From Erwinia persicina NBRC 102418 (GTDB lineage Bacteria > Pseudomonadota > Gammaproteobacteria > Enterobacterales > Enterobacteriaceae), in NCBI RefSeq assembly GCF_001571305.1, contig NZ_BCTN01000004.1:1-64000 (forward strand): DNA of 64,000 nucleotides. The letters run 5' to 3'. A program made the position numbers and the translations under genes. This document shows positions 38,983 through 46,129 of this stretch, piece by piece. The notes below the pieces were generated by a model, which was not told where the DNA came from, did not search any database, and saw only the letters and a program-made list of their open reading frames with translations. The first letter of the stretch is position 1, and the number at the start of each line of letters is the position of its first letter.

Positions 38983-40686
38983 ATGAAACAACAACAACAA
39001 TCTCACGAACAACAGGCCATCAGCTTCTGGCAGCATCTGCGTCTGGTTCCTTTGTTTGCCACTATTCTTGGTGGAATTTTGCTACTTTTCGCCCTGTGTA
39101 TTGGCCTCGCCAGTTATTTTCTAATCCAGAGTAATCAGTCACTGAACGATGTGACTGAAGAGATCCAGATTCGCACCGCGCTCTCAAACAGCTCCAACCA
39201 CCTGCGCACAGCCCGCCTGACCGTTATCCACGCCGGGGCTTCTGCGCGCATTGGTGAAATGGACGAGTTTAAGGCCAATCTGGCAACCACCGACAAGCGC
39301 ATCAAGATGGCGCGAGACAGTTTTAATGTGTACCTGAATCGCCCGGTGAAAACGCCGGCAGGGGAAGCGCTGGATGTCGACCTGAAAAAACGCTTTGAAG
39401 CCTATATCACTCAGGGACTGGTACCGATGGTCAAAAGTGCCAGCGATGGCAGCTTCGAAGGGGTCATTGCCCAGGAAACCGACTACACCCGGAAACTGGA
39501 CGACGCCTATAATGAACTGCTGTTTAAAGCCATTAAACTGCGTACTGAACGCGCTGAAGGACTGAATGCCGCCGCGAAATCTCAGACTCACTTCGGATTC
39601 ATCATGATGGCGGGTGCCTTTGGTCTTGCGCTGCTGTTAACACTGGCAACCTTTATTTTCCTGCGCCGCGTGGTGATTACGCCCTTACGTCAGGCGGTCG
39701 AACGCATCGAGCACATTTCTCGTGGCGATCTGACTGCCCCGTTGCAAAGCTGGGGACGCAGTGAGATTGGCAGTCTGGGGAATAACCTGCAACTGATGCA
39801 GCAGGCGTTAGTGAAAACCGTAGGAACGGTTCGGGAAGGTGCTGTGGCAATTTATCAGGGATCGAGTGAAATCTCCGCCGGTAATACTGACCTGTCATCG
39901 CGAACCGAACAGCAGGCCTCAGCGCTGGAACAGACCGCTGCCAGCATGGAAGAGCTGACCGCGACAGTCAAACAGAACGCCGAAAACGCGCACCACGCCA
40001 GCCAACTGGCCTCTGATGCCTCCGGTAAAGCCCGTCAGGGGGGCGATATTGTCACGGGGGTTGTGAATACCATGAACAATATCTCCACCAGCTCGAAGAA
40101 AATTGCTGAAATCACCACGGTGATCAACAGTATCGCCTTCCAGACCAATATTCTGGCTCTGAATGCGGCCGTTGAAGCCGCCAGAGCCGGAGAGCAGGGA
40201 CGCGGTTTTGCCGTCGTCGCCAGCGAAGTCCGCAACCTGGCGCAGCGCAGCGCAGGCGCGGCAAAAGAGATCGAAGGGCTGATTTCTGAGTCCGTGGATT
40301 TAATCGGTAAGGGATCATCGCAGGTCGGTCAGGCGGGTAACACGATGAGTGAAATTGTCGATGCCGTGCGACGCGTAACCGATATCATGGCAGAAATTGC
40401 CGCAGCGTCGGACGAGCAGAGTAAGGGGATCCAGCAGGTCAGCATGGCGGTGACTGAAATGGACAACGTCACTCAGCAGAACGCCTCTCTGGTTGAGGAA
40501 GCGTCTTCCGCTGCCGCCTCGCTTGAAGAACAGGCTGCACGTCTGACACAGGCGGTTTCTGCGTTTAAGTTGAGCGCTGGCCCCGCAACGCCGGTAAAAA
40601 CCCGTGAAGTCAGCGGTAAACCTGCTGTTCTGGCTGCAGCGCGACCAGCCCTGGCGAGCAGCAATGACCACTGGGAAACGTTCTGA
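38983..40686 (+). CDS. Methyl-accepting chemotaxis protein (Tar/Tsr type)
   Basis: A chemoreceptor of 567 aa from ATG 38983 (AAAGGA upstream). It has a first membrane segment (about residues 27-47), a periplasmic four-helix-bundle ligand domain of the Tar/Tsr type (about 48-203), a second segment (FGFIMMAGAFGLALLLTLAT), HAMP, a methylation helix with TEQQASALEQTAASMEELTA, and the signalling hairpin EITTVINSIAFQTNILALNA. The C-terminus NDHWETF resembles the CheR-docking pentapeptide NWETF but with His in place of Asn. The ligand is unknown. It is not part of the E. coli rcsA-dsrB locus, so it was inserted here or lost there. Confidence 0.95.
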   Translation: MKQQQQSHEQQAISFWQHLRLVPLFATILGGILLLFALCIGLASYFLIQSNQSLNDVTEEIQIRTALSNSSNHLRTARLTVIHAGASARIGEMDEFKANLATTDKRIKMARDSFNVYLNRPVKTPAGEALDVDLKKRFEAYITQGLVPMVKSASDGSFEGVIAQETDYTRKLDDAYNELLFKAIKLRTERAEGLNAAAKSQTHFGFIMMAGAFGLALLLTLATFIFLRRVVITPLRQAVERIEHISRGDLTAPLQSWGRSEIGSLGNNLQLMQQALVKTVGTVREGAVAIYQGSSEISAGNTDLSSRTEQQASALEQTAASMEELTATVKQNAENAHHASQLASDASGKARQGGDIVTGVVNTMNNISTSSKKIAEITTVINSIAFQTNILALNAAVEAARAGEQGRGFAVVASEVRNLAQRSAGAAKEIEGLISESVDLIGKGSSQVGQAGNTMSEIVDAVRRVTDIMAEIAAASDEQSKGIQQVSMAVTEMDNVTQQNASLVEEASSAAASLEEQAARLTQAVSAFKLSAGPATPVKTREVSGKPAVLAAARPALASSNDHWETF

Positions 40687-40742
40687 TAAAAACGGGGGCT
40701 GACCAGGAAGGGATGCGATGAGTCTCAGGACTGCGCATCGTC

Positions 40743-40769
40743 GGGGGCGACCGTCAAAGGCTCGCCCCC
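40743..40769. terminator. Hairpin between convergent MCP and dsrB
   Basis: GGGGGCGA / TCGCCCCC is an 8-bp perfect stem with an 11-nt loop. It is followed by a loosely T-rich stretch (TGTGCGTTTGTT). It probably serves the MCP gene and perhaps dsrB. Confidence 0.5.
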
Positions 40770-40779
40770 TGTGCGTTTG

Positions 40780-40968
40780 TTACGGGTGAGGTTCCACGAA
40801 AATCCCGTCGTGGTGCCCCATCTCATTGAAGAACCAAATTCCCAGCGGATAGTCTTCCAGCGCCACCAGATACATGGTGCCCTCGCTGAAGTCTTCCACG
40901 GCCAGCACTGTCCCCTCCCGGCGTGGCCCGCCGTCGGTTTTCACCGTTACCCTGTCATTGACCTGCAT
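40780..40968 (-). CDS. dsrB: Protein DsrB
   Basis: A 62-aa protein, the same length as in E. coli, with [17 protein letters not shown] and [20 protein letters not shown] conserved. The function is unknown; in E. coli expression depends on sigma-S. The fold is probably a small SH3-like beta barrel. ATG 40968 has GGAGGAT upstream. The E. coli dsrA RNA gene near this locus is not recognisable here. Confidence 0.95.
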   Translation of the reverse strand: MQVNDRVTVKTDGGPRREGTVLAVEDFSEGTMYLVALEDYPLGIWFFNEMGHHDGIFVEPHP

Positions 40969-41039
40969 CGATCCTCCTGCGCAATTTTTTGGCCTAGTTT
41001 ACCCGAAAACCTTATAAAGCACAGGGTCTGCGTTGAGCA

Positions 41040-41198
41040 TCAACGACGCGCAATCACCCATACCGCATGAACGATCCCAGGAATATAGCCGCAGAGCGTC
41101 AGCAGAATATTCAACCAGAAGGCACCGCCAAATCCGACCTGCATAAATACGCCCAGTGGGGGTAACAGAATCGCAATTACAATTCGTAAAAAGTCCAT
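41040..41198 (-). CDS. Pmp3/YqaE-family membrane peptide
   Basis: A 52-aa hydrophobic peptide starting MDFLRIVIAILLPPLGVFMQ and ending IPGIVHAVWVIARR. It has two membrane helices and the family motif PPLGVF..G....F.LNILLT..GY.PG..HA. Pmp3/YqaE peptides affect membrane potential and salt tolerance in yeast and are stress-induced in enterobacteria. ATG 41198 has GGAG 5 nt upstream. A sigma-S-like -10 precedes it. Confidence 0.88.
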   Translation of the reverse strand: MDFLRIVIAILLPPLGVFMQVGFGGAFWLNILLTLCGYIPGIVHAVWVIARR

Positions 41199-41244
41199 AA
41201 ATTCTCCATTATCTGTTTTATCTTACGGGGTTACCCGAACCCAG

Positions 41245-41252
41245 AGTATAGC
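41245..41252 (-). promoter_or_regulatory. Sigma-S-like -10 of the Pmp3-family gene
   Basis: GCTATACT on the reverse strand matches the sigma-S -10 pattern (C at -13 followed by TATACT). No TTGACA-like -35 is present at 17 bp. It lies 47 nt from the start codon. Confidence 0.4.
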
Positions 41253-41426
41253 CAGTGAATTTTATCTCGCCGTCATCTGCGGGTAAAAGTGGGTAAATCC
41301 TGCACCCGACCCGGCAGATATTTTCACTTTCTTTACGTGACCGGGCGAGACTTCTGACAGCTGGCCGCTCTACCATTGACTGACTGCACCAACCTCTAAG
41401 GGCAGCGCAAAGTAACAAGGATTTTT

Positions 41427-41450
41427 GCCCGCGCAGCGCGGGCTTTTTTT
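41427..41450 (+). terminator. Orphan intrinsic terminator (forward)
   Basis: GCCCGC-GCAGC-GCGGGC is followed by seven T. It is a textbook terminator, yet no forward gene lies between the Pmp3-family gene and it. It may end a small RNA that starts within 41260-41400. Confidence 0.85.
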
Positions 41451-41503
41451 CGCCCGTTACCTACGGCACCCTTCGCTCTTACACCGACTCACCGGCGACA
41501 GGC

Positions 41504-41617
41504 AAAAAAAATCCCAACCAGTCTGGCCGGGATAACATGCTGCTCACAGGAAATGAATTTCGCTACTACCGGGAATTCTACAACCTGATCAGGTTAACGC
41601 GGCAGCCAGCCAGGATT
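41504..41617 (-). ncRNA. Candidate small RNA ending at an orphan terminator
   Basis: The reverse-strand terminator ATCCC-GG-CCA-GAC-TGG-TT-GGGAT plus eight T (41533-41504) pairs through two G-U wobbles and so works only on this strand. Upstream lie a 14-bp palindrome AACCTGATCAGGTT and a -10-like TATTAT (41629-41624), which would give a transcript of about 114 nt. No clear -35 is visible. No known RNA family is recognised. Confidence 0.35.
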
Positions 41618-41747
41618 AGTCTTATAATACACGCAAGGTTGTACAAAAATACAAATCACGTACAAGAATAGTCGGTCTGACCTGCGCCAGCATTGCTTTT
41701 TCCTTTCATACGGAATAGTCACCTCCGTCATTTAATGCCCTATTTTT

Positions 41748-41761
41748 TAAGATAATTCCTG
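41748..41761 (+). promoter_or_regulatory. RcsB/RcsAB-like box upstream of yedP
   Basis: TAAGATAATTCCTG matches TAAGAATATTCCTA at 11 of 14 positions, 128 bp before the yedP start. It suggests Rcs control of the yedP-glycosyltransferase pair; unproven. Confidence 0.45.
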
Positions 41762-41888
41762 GAATGTCGGTGGGGTGCCCGAACTCGTCACCGTTATCCT
41801 GCTGGCCGACATCCCTGAACTATACTCTGTCATCACAGGATCAGGTTCCACGCCTTCGGCGCAGTGACATCACTTTGAGGTATTGCTT

Positions 41889-42692
41889 ATGCTCACATTG
41901 CAGGATCCACTGATGATTGTTACCGATCTCGACGGTTCGCTGCTGGATCATCACACTTATCAGTGGGAGGCCGCTGAACCCTGGCTGACACGATTGCAGG
42001 CACATCAGATCCCGCTGGTGATCTGCTCCAGTAAAACGGCGGCAGAAATTATTCCTATCCAGCAGTCGCTGGGACTGAAGGACGCGCCGTTTATTGCCGA
42101 GAACGGGGCACAGGTCGTACTGAACAGCACCGATCCGTTGCCCCCCTATCCGGGTAATGTGCGCTATGACTATCCCGCCCTGTGTGGGCTGTTACAGCAG
42201 CTGAAGCAGCAATTCGGATTCAAATTTACCGGCTTTGGTGAGGTCACGGAGAAAGAGGTCGCTGACTGGACGGGTCTGACGCCGCAGCAGGCCACGCTTG
42301 CCCGCCAGCGCCAGGCATCTGAAAGCCTTATCTGGCGCGACAGCGAAGTGCAGTTTGCACGGTTCTGCGGGCAGCTGGAAGAGCGGGGTCTGACCGTCGT
42401 GCAGGGGGGGCGCTTCTGGCACGTTATGCCTGCGGGAAGCAGCAAGGGAGCAGCCCTGGGCTGGCTGCTGGAGCACAGCCGCCGGACTGGCACAGAACGC
42501 ATCACCCTTGGGCTGGGAGATGGCCCTAATGATGCTCCAATGCTCGACAGTGTTGACTATGCCGTGGTGATCAAAGGCTACAGCAAGAATCCGGTGCTTT
42601 TACAGCGTCAGGATAAACATCATATTTATCATACCGCGAACTTTGGCCCGGTGGGCTGGAGCGAAGGGCTTGCGCATTTTATCACTCAGTGA
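41889..42692 (+). CDS. yedP: Mannosyl/glucosyl-3-phosphoglycerate phosphatase (HAD)
   Basis: A Mg-dependent HAD phosphatase, 267 aa (E. coli YedP 271). HAD motif I is IVTDLDGSLLDHH with the nucleophile Asp, motif II is VICSSKTAAEI, and motif IV is LGLGDGPNDAPML. The MPGP family removes phosphate from mannosyl- or glucosyl-3-phosphoglycerate to give the solute mannosyl- or glucosylglycerate. ATG 41889, 8 nt after GAGG, is preferred to TTG 41883. The next gene, 28 nt downstream, is a matching synthase, so here the phosphatase probably has a real partner. Confidence 0.9.
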   Translation: MLTLQDPLMIVTDLDGSLLDHHTYQWEAAEPWLTRLQAHQIPLVICSSKTAAEIIPIQQSLGLKDAPFIAENGAQVVLNSTDPLPPYPGNVRYDYPALCGLLQQLKQQFGFKFTGFGEVTEKEVADWTGLTPQQATLARQRQASESLIWRDSEVQFARFCGQLEERGLTVVQGGRFWHVMPAGSSKGAALGWLLEHSRRTGTERITLGLGDGPNDAPMLDSVDYAVVIKGYSKNPVLLQRQDKHHIYHTANFGPVGWSEGLAHFITQ

Positions 42693-42720
42693 ACTGGGAT
42701 GATCTTTTAAGGGGTAGACG

Positions 42721-43941
42721 ATGAGCGATTTTTACCAGAATGGCGTCATAACTAATTTTCATAATCTGACCGGACGCTCCGTGGCCGATCTGGAAAAAGA
42801 TCTGGTGCGATTTTCACGCAAGCGCAAAATGGGCCTGATCCTGCCTTCACTTTATTCAGAGCTGGAGGGACCCGCGCTCAGCCACATCGTCGATGAACTG
42901 GCAAAAGTGCCCTACCTGGCGGAAATTGTCATTGGCCTTGACCGGGCCGACCGGGATCAGTTTCTTCATGCCCGCGAGTTCTTTTCACGGCTGCCACAGC
43001 GGCATCGAATTTTATGGAATGATGGTCCGCGCCTGAAAGCGCTGGATGCCGAACTGGATAAAGAGGGACTTTCCCCTTCTCAGCCAGGCAAAGGTCGTAA
43101 CGTCTGGTTCTGTACCGGTTATACCCTGGCTTCCGATAAGTCGAGCTGCGTTGCGCTGCACGACTGCGATATTGTCACTTATGAACGGGGCATGCTGGCC
43201 CGCCTGCTCTACCCGCTGGCCAACCCCGGTTTTCAGTACGAGTTCTGTAAGGGCTTCTATGCCCGCGTAGCCGACAACAAGCTGAACGGCCGGGTCGGCC
43301 GGCTGCTGGTCGGTCCCCTGCTGCGTTCGCTGCAAAAAGTCTACGGCCACTCAGAGTACCTGGATTACTTAACCAGTTTCCGCTACCCCCTTTCCGGAGA
43401 GTTTGCCATGCGAACCCACGTGCTGAACGGCATAAAGCTGCCGGGAGACTGGGGACTGGAAATTGGCGTGCTGTCGGAGATTTATCGCAACTACACCACC
43501 CGTCAGAGCTGTCAGGTGGAAATTGCCGATAACTACGACCATAAGCACCAGCCGCTGGCAGAAGAGGACGGAACCGGTGGGCTGAAACGCATGAGCAACG
43601 ATATCGTCCAGTCGTTATTGCGCAAGATGGCCACGATGGGCGTGAGCATCACCAGCGACTCGTTCCGCGTATTGAAAGCCACTTACTACCGTAATGCGCT
43701 GGATATGATGGAAATTTACAACCATGAAGCGACGATGAACGGGCTGAAGTTCGACCAGCATGCGGAGGAAGCCGCCGTGGAGATGTTTACCCAGGCGATC
43801 CTTGATGCCGGACAGGCCTTTATTGAGCGCCCCAATGAGAAACCGTTTATCCCCAGCTGGAGCCGGGTACAGTCGGCGTTCCCGGATATCATGCAGCGCA
43901 TTTATCAGGCGGTGGAAGATGACAACAGCGGGGATGTTTAA
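42721..43941 (+). CDS. gpgS: GT81-like glucosyl-3-phosphoglycerate synthase
   Basis: A 406-aa GT-A-fold glycosyltransferase. The sugar-nucleotide metal motif is DCD in CVALHDCDIVTYERGMLARL, and GEFAMRTHVLNGIKLPGDWG and EIADNYDHKHQPL are further conserved-looking blocks. I assign it to the retaining GpgS/MpgS-type family (NDP-glucose + 3-phosphoglycerate) from this pattern and from its pairing with yedP. Together the two genes would make glucosylglycerate, a compatible solute used under salt stress and nitrogen limitation. The donor (glucose or mannose) cannot be settled from sequence. AAGGGG precedes the ATG. Confidence 0.75.
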   Translation: MSDFYQNGVITNFHNLTGRSVADLEKDLVRFSRKRKMGLILPSLYSELEGPALSHIVDELAKVPYLAEIVIGLDRADRDQFLHAREFFSRLPQRHRILWNDGPRLKALDAELDKEGLSPSQPGKGRNVWFCTGYTLASDKSSCVALHDCDIVTYERGMLARLLYPLANPGFQYEFCKGFYARVADNKLNGRVGRLLVGPLLRSLQKVYGHSEYLDYLTSFRYPLSGEFAMRTHVLNGIKLPGDWGLEIGVLSEIYRNYTTRQSCQVEIADNYDHKHQPLAEEDGTGGLKRMSNDIVQSLLRKMATMGVSITSDSFRVLKATYYRNALDMMEIYNHEATMNGLKFDQHAEEAAVEMFTQAILDAGQAFIERPNEKPFIPSWSRVQSAFPDIMQRIYQAVEDDNSGDV

Positions 43942-45674
43942 GTCCCGCTGCTGACGCAGTTACGGCCGGCGGCTTTGGCCAGATAGAGCCGGCCGTCTGC
44001 AACGGACTGCAGGCTTTCAATCTGGTAATCCCCCTGCTCTTCGCTGCTGCTGACCCCCATTGAAGCCGTCACTTTTATCGTATGCATGGCATCAATCAGT
44101 ACCTCTTTCGATGCCAGCTTGCAGCGAATTCTTTCAGCAATTTCGACGGCTTCTGCCAGCCCGGTATCGGGCAACACGATGCAAAACTCTTCTCCCCCCA
44201 CGCGACCCAGGATATCCCTTTTTCTCATCTCCTTTGCAATAACGGCTGCGGAGTGCGTGAGCACGATATCGCCGGCATGGTGCCCGAGCGAATCATTAAC
44301 CGATTTAAAATGGTCCAGGTCGAGCTGGATCAGGGAAACAGGCTGCTGCTGACGCTCGCTGAAGACCGAGAGCTTTTCCGCATGTTCAAAAAAGGCACTG
44401 CGATTAAGCAGACGCGTCAGACCGTCATAGTTAGCACGCCAGCTCAGTGTTTCCTGCAGGGTAAGCAACCGGCCTGTCATGCGAATGATCGCCTGATGAG
44501 ACGTGATCAGCACCACACTGAACACCCCCCACATCAGTATCAGCACCAGCGTTACCCGGCCTGTCTCGCTGGACATCCCTTCTCTCAGAGGTTGTACACT
44601 GATCAGCAACCCATCGAAATTTTGCAGCCGTACCCAGGTAATAAAATTAAGGCCGGATTTCAGCTGCCCGCTCTGTGCAGGCGTCACCTGCCTGAAAATC
44701 TCCGCTATCTGAGCTTTATCGAGATGATGCTCACTAAGATGATTCGCTTCCGATATCGCCACCGGTTGCTGCTGGTTATCAAAAAGCATGACGCTGACAT
44801 CCTGCCATTTAGGTAGCGCGTGTTGCAGGTACTGATGAATGGCTCTCGTGGAAAAGTCCATCGCCAGCACACCAAACCAGTAATTTTTTGCATCAACAGG
44901 AAGTGTTACCGTGACCATGTCCCCTTCATTATCAACGGAAAGGTAAGTTTCGGACCAGCGGAGTATGCGTTCAGGATTGAGCTCCGGGCGGGCACGGGTG
45001 AAATAAGGGCGATCAATAACGGTATTATAACTGGTCACGGTCTCTTCATTATCATCCGGCACTGAACTCAGGTAAAAACCAGCCCGGGAGATATACCAGA
45101 GACGAGAATGAAAATCCTGATGGGGATTAGCAAACTGGAGAATATAGCTCATTTCCAGCGCAGCTTTCAGTTCATCATCAAGACGCTGTGAATCACCGCG
45201 GTTTAATAACGGCACGCGACGGACAGCCTCATCTGAAATACCGTACAGGGGAATACTCCACTCTGTGTTGACCGATATTTTCCACAGAGGGTCGTGACGC
45301 TGATCGTTAAACATATTCAACGCCTCACGCGCCTTATCCGTTTCAAGCGGATAAATCAGCGCGTGTTGCAGCATTTTCTGGAAGAAAAACATTTGATCAA
45401 TACTTTGCTGCCACTGGCGCTCCAGGCTGCCCGCGGCCTGTACCAGCCAGGCTCGCTGCCTTGTTTCGTAGGCAGACTTGAGGATCATCGCTTCACGTAC
45501 GGTTAAAATACTTGAAAAGACAAAGACCACCGCAAAACAGAGATGCACGAGGTTTTTGGGGCGAAAATAACGCGAGTCTTTGTCTGATATCACTAAAGCA
45601 TTCTCCGCTGCTGCGTTTATTTCAGTTATTCTTAGTTTAGACCGCAGCCAGCTGCACAGCCAGCGCCCTGTCAT
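43938..45674 (-). CDS. dgcQ: Diguanylate cyclase DgcQ
   Basis: A membrane c-di-GMP synthase (YedQ family, 564 aa in E. coli; cellulose regulation). It has a first membrane segment (NLVHLCFAVVFVFSSILTV), a large periplasmic sensor domain, a second segment (VTLVLILMWGVFSVVLITS) and a GGDEF domain with GGEEF. The RxxD inhibitory site (RKRD, five residues before GGEEF) is present. The 578-aa frame starts at ATG 45674 without a ribosome site. GTG 45593 (VISDKDSRYF) has GGAGA nine nt upstream and may be the true start. The 3' end overlaps the convergent gpgS by 4 nt. Confidence 0.9.
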   Translation of the reverse strand: MTGRWLCSWLRSKLRITEINAAAENALVISDKDSRYFRPKNLVHLCFAVVFVFSSILTVREAMILKSAYETRQRAWLVQAAGSLERQWQQSIDQMFFFQKMLQHALIYPLETDKAREALNMFNDQRHDPLWKISVNTEWSIPLYGISDEAVRRVPLLNRGDSQRLDDELKAALEMSYILQFANPHQDFHSRLWYISRAGFYLSSVPDDNEETVTSYNTVIDRPYFTRARPELNPERILRWSETYLSVDNEGDMVTVTLPVDAKNYWFGVLAMDFSTRAIHQYLQHALPKWQDVSVMLFDNQQQPVAISEANHLSEHHLDKAQIAEIFRQVTPAQSGQLKSGLNFITWVRLQNFDGLLISVQPLREGMSSETGRVTLVLILMWGVFSVVLITSHQAIIRMTGRLLTLQETLSWRANYDGLTRLLNRSAFFEHAEKLSVFSERQQQPVSLIQLDLDHFKSVNDSLGHHAGDIVLTHSAAVIAKEMRKRDILGRVGGEEFCIVLPDTGLAEAVEIAERIRCKLASKEVLIDAMHTIKVTASMGVSSSEEQGDYQIESLQSVADGRLYLAKAAGRNCVSSGT

Positions 45675-45805
45675 TTGTCATATTATATATATTATGTTGA
45701 TAATGTTATTGATCTTATTTAGCACAGCCACGATCTATAGGGATTAAATAGCGCCATCACCGTGAAGTGTGTTTACCTGGAGTGCTGATCATGCAGGAGG
45801 TTGTG

Positions 45806-46015
45806 ATGCCCGGATTGTCTAAAGGCAGTATTGTGCGCCATAAAACAGGACAGATTGAAGGTGTTGTTCTGAATGTATTCGTGCAAGGTAGCCGGTGCGG
45901 GGGCTATTACATTCAGTGGGATGATGGCAACCACAGCTATCACACTGAAAACGAACTGATCCGGGCAAATACTGACCGACCGCGTCTGAATGACACCCCG
46001 CGATCAGCAAAATAA
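45806..46015 (+). CDS. Hypothetical 69-aa SH3-like protein
   Basis: Not recognised by name. ATG 45806 follows a perfect AGGAGG at 45795-45800. The sequence GSIVRHKTGQIEGVVLNVFV and YYIQWDDGNHSYHTENELI suggests a small SH3/KOW-like beta barrel, similar in style (not in sequence) to DsrB. It sits between dgcQ (divergent) and mfd at the right end of the block that separates lolC from mfd. Confidence 0.7.
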   Translation: MPGLSKGSIVRHKTGQIEGVVLNVFVQGSRCGGYYIQWDDGNHSYHTENELIRANTDRPRLNDTPRSAK

Positions 46016-46129
46016 CGCGTTGCCCCCAACAAGCGATAAATTCAAGGTATACTCTCTTCAGCTGAATCGGGACCACCCGGCGCGCCAGGACTCCCGTTCT
46101 CCCTTTTGTGAAGAGACCGTTTAACCTAT

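Larger units (their letters stand above)
41199..41888. other. 690-bp intergenic region with two orphan terminators
   Basis: Between the Pmp3-family gene (-) and yedP (+). It holds a sigma-S-like -10 for the former, a strong forward terminator (41427-41450) with no gene before it, a strong reverse terminator (41504-41533) with no gene before it, a 14-bp palindrome (41582-41595) and an RcsB/RcsAB-like box (41748-41761). Confidence 0.6.

Noticed and set aside
41360-41400. Reverse-strand sequence resembling a tRNA D-arm (GGTAGAGC)
   Set aside because: The paired GCTC arm, anticodon arm and T-arm cannot be completed, so it is not a tRNA.
41571-41600. AACCTGATCAGGTT palindrome as a methylation or restriction motif only
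   Set aside because: A GATC core is common, but the 14-bp symmetry lies inside a candidate transcript with its own terminator, so I treat it as RNA structure.
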